Below are positions 12,577 to 24,300 of a stretch of 64,000 nucleotides of DNA, one piece after another (position 1 is the first letter of the stretch; every line of letters starts with the position of its first letter). A model generated the notes under the pieces. The model ran no database searches. It was given only the letters and a program-made list of their open reading frames with translations, and was not told where the DNA came from. This DNA comes from Hordeum vulgare subsp. vulgare. Its lineage: Eukaryota > Streptophyta > Magnoliopsida > Poales > Poaceae. The stretch lies in assembly GCF_904849725.1 (NCBI RefSeq), contig NC_058518.1, forward strand, positions 213,106,741 to 213,170,740, given 5' to 3'. The position numbers and the translations under genes were made by a program.

Positions 12577-13024
12577 GAGCATCTCCAACAGTTTGTTGGT
12601 TAGCTTGTTGGTAAAGATAAAATATGCCATGTCATCAGCCAACACTTTAACATACAGCTACTCCAATGGGTTGTATCTAGTTTGTTCAATAAGATGTGAG
12701 ATAATAAATAAGGTGCTCTCTCATTCTACATCGGAGCTTGTGCAAGGGTGTTGGTTAATTTACATACAACCTTGCTCTTTTTATTTATTTATTGCATGAC
12801 ACATCATCAAAAATCCTACTCTCTCCATTTCAAAATATAAGACCTTTTAAAGATTTCACTAGGAGACTACATACGAAACAAAATAAGTGAATGTACACTC
12901 TAAAATATGTCTATATACATCCGTATGTAGTTTATATTGCAATCTTTAAAAGATTTTATATTTAGAAACAAAGGAAGTATGTGTTAAAATTACGAACAAC
13001 TACCATGTAACCATTGGAGATGCC
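12577..13024. mobile_element. MITE with GAGCATCTCCAACAG terminus, host of a Stowaway MITE
   Basis: The left end 'gagcatctccaacag' and the right end 'ccattggagatgcc' form an imperfect terminal inverted repeat seen in many grass MITEs. Removing the nested Stowaway (12819-12977) leaves about 290 bp. There is no coding capacity. It ends about 130 bases before the RsmI start codon, so it probably supplies part of that gene's promoter region. The superfamily is not decided, since the target duplication is not clear. Confidence 0.55.
12819..12977. mobile_element. Stowaway-type (Tc1/mariner) MITE
   Basis: 159 bp flanked by TA on both sides. The terminal repeats are 'ctctctccatttcaaaatat' on the left and its inverse, ending 'aaacaaaggaag', on the right. 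An inner inverted block ('ccttttaaagattt' against 'aatctttaaaagat') supports fold-back structure. This is the typical size and terminus of grass Stowaway elements. Confidence 0.8.
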
Positions 13025-13153
13025 GTAAAGCTGCTTCTGGTCCTTTGGGACCAAAAGCTAGGCGCTTGATCGTCTCGATCAGATCCGATTTCATTTCCTC
13101 TTTTTGCAAAACTATACGCTTATCTAGACAACTCTCCCCCGTCGCCACCGCCA
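13025..13153 (+). promoter_or_regulatory. 5' flank and probable 5'-UTR of the RsmI gene
   Basis: This 129-base stretch between the MITE and the start codon is the only non-mobile sequence immediately upstream. A pyrimidine-rich run (about 13091-13102) and CCGTCGCCACCGCC just before the ATG resemble a plant leader and start context. No clear TATA box is seen in it, so the transcription start may lie in the MITE or further upstream. Confidence 0.4.
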
Positions 13154-13318
13154 ATGGCGTCTCTGCTCCGCCTCCAGGCCCTCTTCTCCCTTACGCTGGC
13201 CACTCCCCGCTGTCTCCCATCCCATCTCCGCTGTGTCGCAGCAGTTGCGTCTCCGGTCCCTAGCCGCCTTCCCGCTGCCGCCTCGAACGGCTCGCCGGAG
13301 CAGCGGGCCTCGGAAACG
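13154..13318 (+). CDS. RsmI exon 1 (residues 1-55, targeting region)
   Basis: Starts at the first ATG after a C-rich leader (context CCACCGCCAATGG) and ends ...GAAACG|GTAGTC at a codon boundary. It encodes the Ala/Ser/Arg/Leu-rich leader ([13 protein letters not shown]...) that bacterial RsmI lacks. A downstream Met start would lose this leader and part of the nucleotide-binding motif. Confidence 0.88.
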
Positions 13319-16300
13319 GTAGTCCTCTCTCCCGTTTGACTCTGCTTCTGCTTAATTATTTGAGCCACCGGTGATTTATGGAATGTGACGTTGTTGCACA
13401 CTGGGGGTTCTGACTGCAGCACTGCAGCTTAAGCGGGAAGAAAGTTTTTATTTCCCCTTTTTGTATTGGTACTCCCTCCGTCCTTTAATACAAGGCGTTT
13501 TTGCAGTTCAATTAAGGGACAGAGGTAGTACACTTGGTATTTTGAAAATACTGTGTATTAATATAATAATTACTTCACAATTTTCCGTTCAAAGCTTAAT
13601 TTTTGTTGTATTCCAGTCGGAAATGGCATCTTTACTGACTCACCTCTGATGTTGCTCCAATTTGATATGCAGACTTTGGAATCAGGGTTGTATCTAGTGG
13701 CGACACCCATTGGGAACCTCGAGGATATCACCTTGAGGTATATTATTTACTTTAGCTGTTAGTAAGTATGACACCTCTCAGTACCAGGTGATTACTAATG
13801 GTTAGGCTAATCAAAATGAAAATGACACTACCTCTGTTCACTTTTGTAAGACATTTTAGACATTTGGACACTGCCCAAAACAGTACAAAACAAGCTGTGT
13901 AAAATGTCTTATAAAAACGAACAGAGGGAGTACTGTTTTTTTTGGCACAGGGGAGCAAACTTCGGACAATTTTTTTGTTTCCAAGTAACATTTATGAAGT
14001 TTTTTTTTGAACCGGGCGAACCCCTTTCCATTACTCATCATAACGGAAATACAAAGTTTGAGCACCCAAGGAAACATGAAAGGGGAGCGGGCTCAAAGCA
14101 TTTTTGGGAAACCCACCATAGGCACTCGTCATCGAGCAGCCTACCGCGGGGCGAAAACCCAAAAACACCTAAAAGAACCAACTAGCCTAACCTCGAACAG
14201 CAAGGAGAAAACAATTTCTACCACTAACAAGTTGGAGAAAGCAAAGGAAAATACGCGAAAGACTCACATCCGAGTCAACAGTTATATATGCCCACGTAGG
14301 AGCAACGAGGAAAAGAGATGAAAACGAGGAGCAGCTGCCAGAAAGCGAAAAGCTTCGATGGGGGTCTTCCTCCCCATCACTTCTTTCAGTTGTCTTTTGG
14401 AGCCGCGCAGATCCGCATCATGCTTGAGGCATTGCTCTTCAGTATCTTTGCTCCATGTTCCATCGCCTCCCTTTCATCACCAGTTAACAGACCCGCCCAG
14501 TAATTAAGATAGCCACAAGTAGAGTAGACCACATCAAAAGGGGAACTCAGCTTCTTATCTTCAAAAGTGACACGGTTGCGGCAATTCCAAATTGCCCAAC
14601 ACACAGCAGCCAAGCCAAGGGTGTAAAATTTGACACTGCCAGGGAGGAATGTATAACACCATGAGAAATATTGCCAAATATTATTTGGGCCCAGGCTAGT
14701 ACCAAAAACACATCCCACCGTTCTCCAAACAACCCTGGCCACAGGACAGGTAAAGCAGAGATGTTGAGATGTCTCTCGTTCATTACAGAACGAACATCTG
14801 GGATTGCCAGCCCACTTCTTTCTTTTCATCACATCTCTAGTAAGGATAGCATCCTGGAAGAGTTGCCATAGGAAGATCTGAATTGTAAGAGGGATTTTGG
14901 ATTTCCAGATCCATCGATAGTTACAGTCCACAATATTTCTCTCTAAATAATCATAGACAGATTTGGTTCAAAACACTTTTTACTTCCCAAGGGTCCAAAC
15001 AATCGGGGCATCAGAAGTTGTCCACCCCCCACCGTGTTTTTAAGATCCCCCCACTGACCCAAAAGCTGATGGTGAAATTGTCTCCTGAAGAAACTATCAT
15101 CAACACCAGTCCTGACCCGCGCCACCGTAATCTCCTGATGATTACAAATGCTGAACAAGTCTGCATAAGTGTTTTTCAGTGGAGGATTACCGTGGATAGG
15201 GCCGAACCAAAGTCTGGCAATGTTGCCAGAATTTAAAATGACTCCTCTGCCAGCCATATAGTGTTCTTTCACCTTCATAATGGCCTTCCAAATCGGGGAA
15301 TCACAAATTTACTTTTTACCGAGGCGACATCATCTTTCTTGAAATATTTAGCTTTTATTACTGTCGGATTTCGGGCTCCGCAAAACCCTAAAGATTCGAA
15401 CTCAGGGGCGTGTACGAAGATCTCTCACGGCTTAACTTCGCCTAGCCCGCTACTCGATGGACACGACAAGGAACTCACTCGATGGTGAGGAAGACACAGG
15501 ACACGACAGTTTATCCAGGTTCGGGCCGCTGAGAAGCGTAATACCCTACTCCTGCTTTGGTGGATTGCCTCTCTTGGAGGTGGGTGGATGAACTAGTACA
15601 ATGTTCTTGAGGGCCTCCGGAGGCTTGGTGTTGTGCCCGTGGGTGAATGGAATGAGTCGGGTCCCCCTCTATGAAGTAACCTACCCTCTATATATAGTGG
15701 CGGCCCTGGTCCTCTTCCCTAATCGTTTCGGCGGGAAGGGATCCCACAACGGCCAATTTTGAAGGGGCTGTCCAAAAGTGGTCTTTGCCGGCAAAGTGGC
15801 TGCCAGCGCTGCAGGGGCGGGTTCAGGGATGACGTACGTCCTGCCGGCGGGCGGCCATGGTCTTGTTGCACCAGAATGAAAACCTTTTGGAGATGCCTTG
15901 GGAACCTCTGGTACGTCCTTGCCTCCTTTGCACTAAAGGGGAAACTGCGCCGCCCCGCTGTCTGCTGCTCGCCTGTCCTTCCCTTGCGTCATCCTTGACT
16001 CCTGAGGCCGGGCCTCGCCTCGGAATAACCGCCGCTCCGGAGGGGTCCTGAGGAGCCCCCCTGCGGGTCTTGATGCCGTTCCTCCTCGTGAGGCTTGGCC
16101 CCTCATGAGGGCCTTGCCTTGAGTGATGCCGGGCCCGTTAGTTTGTTTGATGAAGTGGGCCAGCCCTGGACCGTAGGCAGGCAGGTCTGGGTACCCCCAT
16201 TCCTAGAACGCCGATAATTACATCTTGCCACAATCCATTTTGAGCCTCCATCTTCCACCATCACTTGGTGAGAAGACTGATATTTTGTTTATGAAGATCT

Positions 16301-19300
16301 TTCACCCCTAAGCCTCCCTTTTTTTTTATCTACAAATATGGTTCCATTTCACCAGGTGATATCTCTTGCGACCCCCATGTTCTTGCAAAAGAATCTTTTA
16401 CGGTGTTTGTCCAGCTTATAAATGACCATCTTAGGTAACAAGAACATGGACATATAATAAAAGACAATGGTGGTAAGGGAGGAGTTCATCAGAATTAGTC
16501 TACCTCCCGAGGATGCAACATTACCAATCCAGGATTCACAACATTTAAGGAATCTCTCATCTAAAAACAGCCAATCCAGGTTACGAAAATTGGAATAGCT
16601 AACAGGAACCCTCAAATACTTCATAAGGCCAATTTGACAATTGAATAAATCTGCATAAAACTTTAAAGTTTCATCATCCCCCCCCCCCCCCCCCCCCCCC
16701 AACACAAAGAATCTCACTCTTAACAAAATTGATTTTTAGCCCAGCCATGAGTTCAAACATACAGAGGAGTAATTTCAGGTTAACAGCCGCATTGCTATCA
16801 TGCTCAAAACAGATGACCATGTCGTCTGCATATTGAAGGATGGATACCCCGTTTTCAATCAAATCTGGAGCAAGCCCAGTGATGAGATGTTCTTTTTGAG
16901 CATTGAAAATCATCTTAGATAGCGTCTCAACCGCAAGATTGAATAAGAAAGGAGAGAAGGGGTCTCCTTGGCGCACCCCTTTGTGGCTCTGAAAGTAAGG
17001 CCTTTTTCATTGTTCAGTTTGATACTCACAGTTCCGTTATAAAGGGTATTTTGACCCAACCACACCATGTATCTCCGAAACCGCGAATACGGTGACATTC
17101 CAAAAGGAAATCCTAGTTGATTTTATTGTATGCTTTCTCAAAATTCAACTTTAGGACAATTCCAATTTTCTTTTTGCGTTGAGTCTGGTGCAGAACCTCA
17201 TGTAGGGCCAGGATGCCATCCATAATGTTTCTGTGTTTTATGAAGGCGTTTTGATGTCTACTAGTAAGAATATCAGTAAAGACAGCAACTCTATCATTTA
17301 ACACTTTAGTAATCAACTCGTAGGGACATCGCAGTAAGCAAATAGGTCTATACCGCTGAATTTTCTTGGCCCCATTCAATTTAGGAATCAAGGTGATTAC
17401 ACCATAGTTTAAACGGGCCACATCGAGCGTGTTACTATGAAAGGCATCGAAGAGGCGCATCGTATCAGATTTAACAAACTCCCAACAGTGTTTATAAAAC
17501 TCAGCTGGGATATTATCAGGACCAGGGGCTCTATTGCTATCCATAGAAAATAAGGCCTTTTTAACCTCTTCCTCAGTGAACTCTCGGGTAAGCAGGATAT
17601 TATCATCACTACTCAACTTTTCCTCAGCGGACCAGGTGTCAGGAGATAGGTGCAACAAGTTTCCCCTAGCAGGGCCAAACAGTTCTTTATAGAAACTGGT
17701 AGCATGGGCCAGGAGATTCGGGGTGCCCTCAATGGTCACATCCCCATTGGTAAATGAGTGAATCGTGTTCTTTCGTTTTCTCCCATTAGAAATCCGATGG
17801 AAAAAAGCAGTATTCTGGTCACCTTTAAGCAGCCAGCGTTCATTAGAATGCTGAAGCCAAAAAAGCTCTTCATTGTTCAAGATTTCATTAAGTTCAGCAT
17901 AAAGGAAAGTCCTTCTATCATAGGTATTAGGGTCCAAAGGGCCATCTTCTTCCCTCTTTTCGATCTCTTCCAACTCCTTTTTAATACTCTTGTTCCTCTT
18001 CCTGTCATGACCAAAAGGGTTGGACCCCCACCCCTTAAAATACTTCTTGATACGCTTAAGCTTAATATTCAGAATATCGATAGGGTCACTGGAGCCTACA
18101 GGTCGCTCCTAAATACCCTTCGCTTTAGGATAAAAATTCTCATTCTTTAACCAACAGAGTTCAAATCTGAACTCTCGAACGTAGGATGGCTCAGATTTGA
18201 CAATGTTAGATGTCAAAAGGAGGGGATTGTGATCTGAGACATCTCTAACTAGTTTACGCACAGATACCAAAGGAAACAAATCTTCCCAGTCAAAGCTCAT
18301 AAAAACTCTATCAAGCTTCTCCAAAGTAGGGTGTCTCTGTTTATTAGTCCAGGTGTACTTGCCAACCCCCATATGGATCTCCCGAAGGCTTAAGGAGTTG
18401 ATGACCACATTGAACTTATCAATATATTGGAAGTTACTAGGATTCTTATTCTTCTCCTCCATCCCTCGAATTATGTTAAAATCACCACCTATAATATAGG
18501 GGATCCTAAGGTTGGAACAAGTATGCATCATCTCATCGAGGAATTCATCTTTACAATCATCATGGGCCGCCCCATACATCACCACAAGTGCCCAAATACA
18601 CTTCCTATTAACATCAAATACAGTAACCTGGATAAGAGATCTTCCTATCGACCAGGAAACCACTTCAAGCGTCTCTTTTCTAACCCCACACAGAATGCCA
18701 CCATATCTACCCACAGAGGGAACATGATTCCTGTTACAGTATATGTGGATTGCACTAGCCCTTTCCATCAGTTCATACTTTTGGTTGCATTGGCTAGTGC
18801 GTGAAGCTTAACATGGTATCAGAGTTAAGGTCTTGAGTTCAAATCCTGGCTTTCGCAATTTATTTAAAAAATTGCTGATAGCCCCCCTTTGTGTTCACGT
18901 AGAGGCCTCTTGAGTCATACGTGAGTTTCGCGCGCCGGCGCTCTCTTCCGGTTGTAGGTGTTGACTTGTCTTTCCCGTCACATGTAAGAGGGGGTGTTAC
19001 AGTATATGTGGATTGCACTAGCCCTTTCCATCAGTTCGGACTTTTGGTTGCATTGGCTAGTGCATGAAGCTTAACAATTCCAAGCGAACCCGTCCAAGGG
19101 ATCCACCTCACGCAAGAATTTAGGAGGAAACTCTTTTTTCTTGGTTTCTTGAATGCCTACAAAGTCAAGGGAAGGGTCTTTGATAATATCAGAGAAACAG
19201 GTAGCCATCCGTCTCTTACCTGCTCCCCTACAGTTCCAGAATATACCATTCACTTAACAACCGAGTTTTCCCCCCCTTTTTGGTGACCCTGCTAGGAGGC

Positions 19301-21317
19301 AGAGTAGGGTTACCCTCATCTTTTTTCAAGGAGTCGCAGTTCTTTTGACTTCGAGTGATAGGCCTAATCACCACAGGATTATGCTTTCTATCTTGTTTCT
19401 TTCTAGACTTCACCGTGAACTCTCCATCCTCTAAATTGTCTTCCTCCCCCCAGTTCAGATCAAAAGGAGTTTTATCTCCTTTGGCATTGGTAAGAACCAT
19501 ATTATTTTCAGAATGTTCATCCATTCCACCATTAGATTCTACATTTCTAAGTTTCTCAAGTTCTCTAAGGATATCAATATTAGCAAAATCAGCATCCGGT
19601 ATATGAACCCCCATTTTAACAGCAGTCATAATCAACTCAGGGTTAGATAAAGTATCAAAGGGATTGGTGCAGCGAGAAGTACCTTCGATGTCCCTCTTCC
19701 TTGCAGCAGCTATGGCCTTGTCTTCAATTTTCTCCGTCTTGTTCTGCACATTTCGAAGGCTAAAGCGCAAATTTTCTTCAGTAACCAGGGGGGAGTAGGG
19801 ATCACCTCAAGATCCATCGAGGAGTCAGGCGACTCAACTCTGTAATCATTGGAAACATTCGCACCAGCCTCGCAGGTCACGTCCACCTCCATCACCTGAG
19901 GAGACTTTCTCACCACATCAGCAAAGGATTTTTTGATGTTATCAGGAGTCGTGTTATTATCAGTGTGAATCTCTGTCACTTTTTGACTTACTTTTTCACC
20001 CTGTTTCATACAGTCCAGCGCCATGGAGTCAATAAACAGTGAGGTATGCAACGAGTCATCCGAGTCCATACTTCCCTGAGACTCCTGGATTTGATCAAGT
20101 TGTCCCCCCTTCTGGGGAATAGAGGCCCCCCCCCCTGCCAAGCCCAGTGGAGGGTTCACCCAGGTCAGGTTGCATTTTTTTTGCCAGTGTTATCGGATCC
20201 AGGAGACTTTTTTCAGAGTTCAACGAAGTAGGAACCATCTTTTTTTCTTTGTTAGGGTATCTCACCAGAACCTGGTCCACCTCAAAGAAGAAGTCATAGA
20301 AATGACCACCTAGAACAGATTCAGCCACGGCAGGAAATGCATCCACATCTCTACATCCAAGCTTCACCCGAACAGAGGCCGGGCGATGCAAAGTGGCAGC
20401 ATCAATCTCCAAGGGGATCCCAACTAAGGAAGCTACAAAAGCAAGGTTTCTCTCACTTCTTTTGTCTAGCGGAACATTGCTAATTTTAACCCAGGCTACC
20501 TCCATCACCCCCTTAGAGCCAACAGCTGAAGACCATTTGGTAGCATGAATAACAGCTCCACTGGTTTTAAGTTCAACCCTTCCCACATAACAGATCTGTG
20601 CCACAACACGAGGATTAGGGAACCTGACCACAAAAACCCTAGGACCAATAGCATGAGCCGAACAGCGCCACCCAGTTGCCAGATAATCATTCAGATCCAA
20701 TTCCATTTGACGAGTAGATGTCTCCCCTTCTACAATTGTGACTACAATGTTATTGGACCTCTCTTTCATCTGTTTAGCAGTGCAGGAATCATGGATATAA
20801 TAAAAGCCTTGTCCCTTGGATTGGAACGCACACATAGGAGCAATACATTCCCAAGGAAGGAATTCACGACAACCAGAAGCAAGATGCCCTAGATTACTGC
20901 ATTTCTCACAGAAAGCTTGCGGGCAACATATAGGAGAATGCTCTTGAGATTTGCAAATAGGACAGGGCTCAAGTTTCATGGTAGGGTTCACCCGATTGAT
21001 GTTCAGCTTCCCCTGAGGACGTGGAGGCGGAGTGGAAACTTGGCGCCCGACGCCATCACCAGTTGATTCAGAAGAACCTTGGTTCTTTGGCCTCCAGACC
21101 CCCCCCCCCCTATGGGTTCTGCTGTTTTGCTGTCGCCGCCGCGTCCCAGTGGGAAGTATCGTCGGAGCCCGAGGCGACGTTGGACGCAGATGAGTTGTTG
21201 TGGCCCTCGTCGTCTCTCTTCCAGGAAAACTTGCTCCGGTCTCCCCCACGGCCGCCGCCACGACCTGGCTGACGACCGAGGCCACGAGCTCCACGACCTG
21301 GTTCCTCACGCGCCCCG

Positions 21318-21348
<31 letters not shown>

Positions 21349-24300
21349 GCCGCGTCCTCCGTCTACCGTCATGGTAGGGGAGGCTGCAACCGCCGCAAAC
21401 GACCGCTGGTCACCCCTACCTTTAATTATGTGTTTTTACAAAACAGTAAGTGGAGCGATGAGGCAATGTTCTATTTAAATCCCCGTACTGCTTCCATAGC
21501 CCTTAGTATATCATACGTCAGTTGGCTTGTGCAAGCCTCTTAAACTTCTACTGTGAAGGAGGAGGCCATGGCTGACTTGATTTTAGCAAAACATCTCTTT
21601 GATTTGTTGACCCTGAGCTCTGCCCCTTCTTTGAAGTCTATGAATGGCTCATTACATGCTATTTATGCACAGGGGAAATCCCCTATGATAATTTTCTTTT
21701 ATAACTTTACAAGTCACCCAAAGGGGAAAGTCTGACAAAACTGAAATTACATAGAGGGGAAGAAGCACCAGCAAGTAGCTGGAGAGAAAGGAAAAGACAT
21801 ACAATGGCTAAGTTAAAGAGAAGAGCATCAAGAGAGTAAAGGTTGTTTCTTTAGTAGCACCCCAGGTCCTGGGTTCGATTCCTGGTGGTTAGAAGAACAT
21901 AGCGCACAATTTGGGCCAGAGTCAAGCTTCCAATGTCTCCTAAACAATTATATCTGTAGGACTATTGTCCCCTCTACGAAGCAAATTCTCATCCATCTCC
22001 TGACGCATACTCTTATAATATGCTGAGGATTATTTTTGCAGGGCATTGCGTGTTCTGAAATGTGCTTGTGTGATACTCTCTGAAGACACAAGGCATTCTG
22101 GAAAGTTACTTCAGCATTACAACATCAAGACACCTCTTGTGAGTTAATTTCATACCTAGCTTTTTCATGCAAGAGCTACGAGTAGCTGCACCTTTGAAAT
22201 AGCTGTGATTGTCTACAGTTGAACTTAGAACTTAAAATCTAAGTTTGCAGCTCAGCTTCCATAAGTTCAATGAGCGCGAGAGAGAGCCCATTATCTTAAA
22301 GAGGCTCCATGAAGGGGAAGCAATTGCAGTGATTAGTGATGCTGGCACTCCAGGCATCAGTGACCCTGGCATGGAGCTGGTAAATCAGTTTACTCTATAA
22401 GCAAAGGATAATGATCTAATAGTCACTTCACTTAGCAGTACCGTAAAGAGAATGGTATACATGCTATTGGTTAGTTGATGACTTGCTCGTTTGGTACGAG
22501 ATAAATTCATTAGCAATGAGCAACATCAGAACTTGTTTTTAGGTCTCGTGGTGTTCCAAGATGTGTGAGATATTAAGCATGTTGTACCGTTGTTCACAGG
22601 CTAGACTATGCATGACTGAAAAAATTCCTGTTATTCCCATTCCTGGGCCTTCTGCCGCAATTGCCGCTCTTTCTGCATCGGGTTTGCCAACCGAGGAATT
22701 CACATTTGGTAAAATACATCAATACTGTACTCTTTGTTTATCAGTCGTAACCATTCTTTTGATTCAGTAAAAAGGACAGACCCAGTGCTAGAAGCTCCCA
22801 CACCAAGTGGGGTCTGGGGAAGGATTATACGAGGCAAGCCTTACCCCTGCACAGTGCAATGCAGAGAGGCCTTGTCGAACCCATTACCTCTTGGCACAAG
22901 TGGGAGTACTTCGCCACTGCACCAGGCCTGTCCTTCATTCTTTCGATTTAGTACTGATTTTTATTTCTAGTGGGTTTTTTACCAAAGCATGGTCGATCAA
23001 GAAAAGCTAGGCTTGAGGTATCTGCTCGTGAGGCTGTGACACAAATATTCTATGTTCCTCCTCATGGAATTCAACAGTTTCTTGTTGATGCTGCTTCGTC
23101 TTTTGGTGATTCAAGGTAACATATATCTTCACACCCATGTTGTTGCATGATCTACAAATATTTTTAATACAAAATGGCGAGTGGAAGCATGCAAACCGTA
23201 GTAGGACCACATCTCTCTGTTGCGATGTTACACACACGTCTAATATGATTATTGAAGTCAATAATCCCTTTTTCCCTCTATCTATAGACAAAAAATAGTA
23301 ATCACTGTACGAGCAGCTCTGTTCACATTTAAGTACAAAGTATTAATTGTGCTATTAGTGTGTGCAAGTCTTCTTTCAGATATGTTAACCTGTTTTGTTT
23401 TCATTTGTGTTGAGGTACAGGTCATGTGTTATTGCAAGGGAGATAACCAAATTGCATGAAGAGGTAGTCCTGCAATCACTTCCTGTATAATATATCCATT
23501 CTCTTATTTCCTACATTGTCCATTTATTTCTTATTTGTGGAATATCCTATATTGTCCTTCTTGTTGTACAATCTTTAATGAATACTCTGGTGGATTGAAA
23601 GAACACGAATTACTGATTACTTTAGGCAGCTACTGTAAGAAAATACTCTAAATTGACCTCTTTATTCATTGGGATTAAGTCCCTTCTTATAGACGATCTT
23701 GTTAGAAACTTATCTGTATTGAAGGCCCAAGGGGCATATATATATTACACATAACTTGAGGTGCAAGGAAAGTAAACATAGACTAATAAGGACTCCTAGA
23801 CTAATACTAATAGACTAATAAGGACTTCTAGACTAATACTAATACTTCCTAACACTCCCCCTCAAATGCAAAGCGTATGCAATAGCATTGCATTTGAAGA
23901 AGTGTAATACTAAAAAACAATGATAATCCAAATCCGCGTCTTGAGAGTGTCGTCGTAGCATGAAGAGTCTTCAAAACTTGTCGAGTCGCCGAAGGAGAGA
24001 ACGAAGAGATGGCACATCAGAGGTAGACACCGCATCACTTGAAGATACAAGATAAGTATCAAAAGAAGATGGGTTGTCAAAAGAAGATGACACATCAGAG
24101 GAAGACACCGAAGAGATGGCACATCAGAGAAAGACACCGCATCACTTGAAGATACAACATAAGTATCAAGAGAAGATGGGTTGTCAAAAGAAGATGGCAC
24201 ATCAAGAGAATAAAGCATTGTGCAGAAAATCATAATCCACGACAACCGTCGGCGAAAGAAGCTCGGCGGATAAGGCACGATAGACGTAGATCGACAATGC

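Larger units (their letters stand above)
14386..19253 (-). pseudogene. LINE ORF2 (endonuclease, reverse transcriptase, zinc-binding C-terminus), broken
   Basis: Starts at 19253 with [13 protein letters not shown] (the WNCRG motif of APE-type endonuclease), overlapping the end of ORF1. After the TRIM the endonuclease continues with GGDFN and SDHNPL motifs (18731-18110). Reverse transcriptase follows: [11 protein letters not shown] and LIPK (17973-17113), then [15 protein letters not shown] and QYADDMV (16976-16700). It then passes a poly-C tract with frame change, and after the solo LTR ends in a [17 protein letters not shown] zinc-binding region (14931-14386). Several frameshifts separate the blocks. 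The catalytic DD of the YADD box is kept. Confidence 0.88.
14000..21400 (-). mobile_element. L1-type LINE in RsmI intron 2, antisense to the gene
   Basis: A nearly complete non-LTR retrotransposon: a poly(A) tail (poly-T at 14000-14008 on +) after a 'ggttcgcccggttc' 3' end, a long ORF2 with endonuclease and reverse transcriptase, and an ORF1 with zinc knuckles up to about 21372. It is interrupted by a solo LTR (15362-16216) and a TRIM (18732-19076). Without these it is about 6.2 kb. The 5' end is approximate, since no convincing target duplication was found. Frameshifts and stops make it inactive. It accounts for most of the 8.3 kb of intron 2. Confidence 0.88.

Noticed and set aside
13461..13649. 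62-codon + strand frame as an alternative RsmI exon
   Set aside because: It runs through a MITE remnant in intron 1; the GT at 13319 and AG at 13672 give the family-matching join without it.
20095..21372. 425-codon frame as a host gene
   Set aside because: The zinc-knuckle pair, its position directly upstream of a WNCRG endonuclease ORF, and its orientation make it LINE ORF1.
13981..21430. Exact target duplication for the intron-2 LINE
   Set aside because: No convincing direct repeat was found between the poly-A side ('aacatttatgaag') and the 5' side, so the 5' border is left approximate.
21866..21890. tRNA-like B box 'ggttcgattcc' at 21872-21882
   Set aside because: No matching A box, acceptor stem or terminator around it, and no target duplication. 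It could be a SINE or tRNA scrap, but nothing supports a gene.
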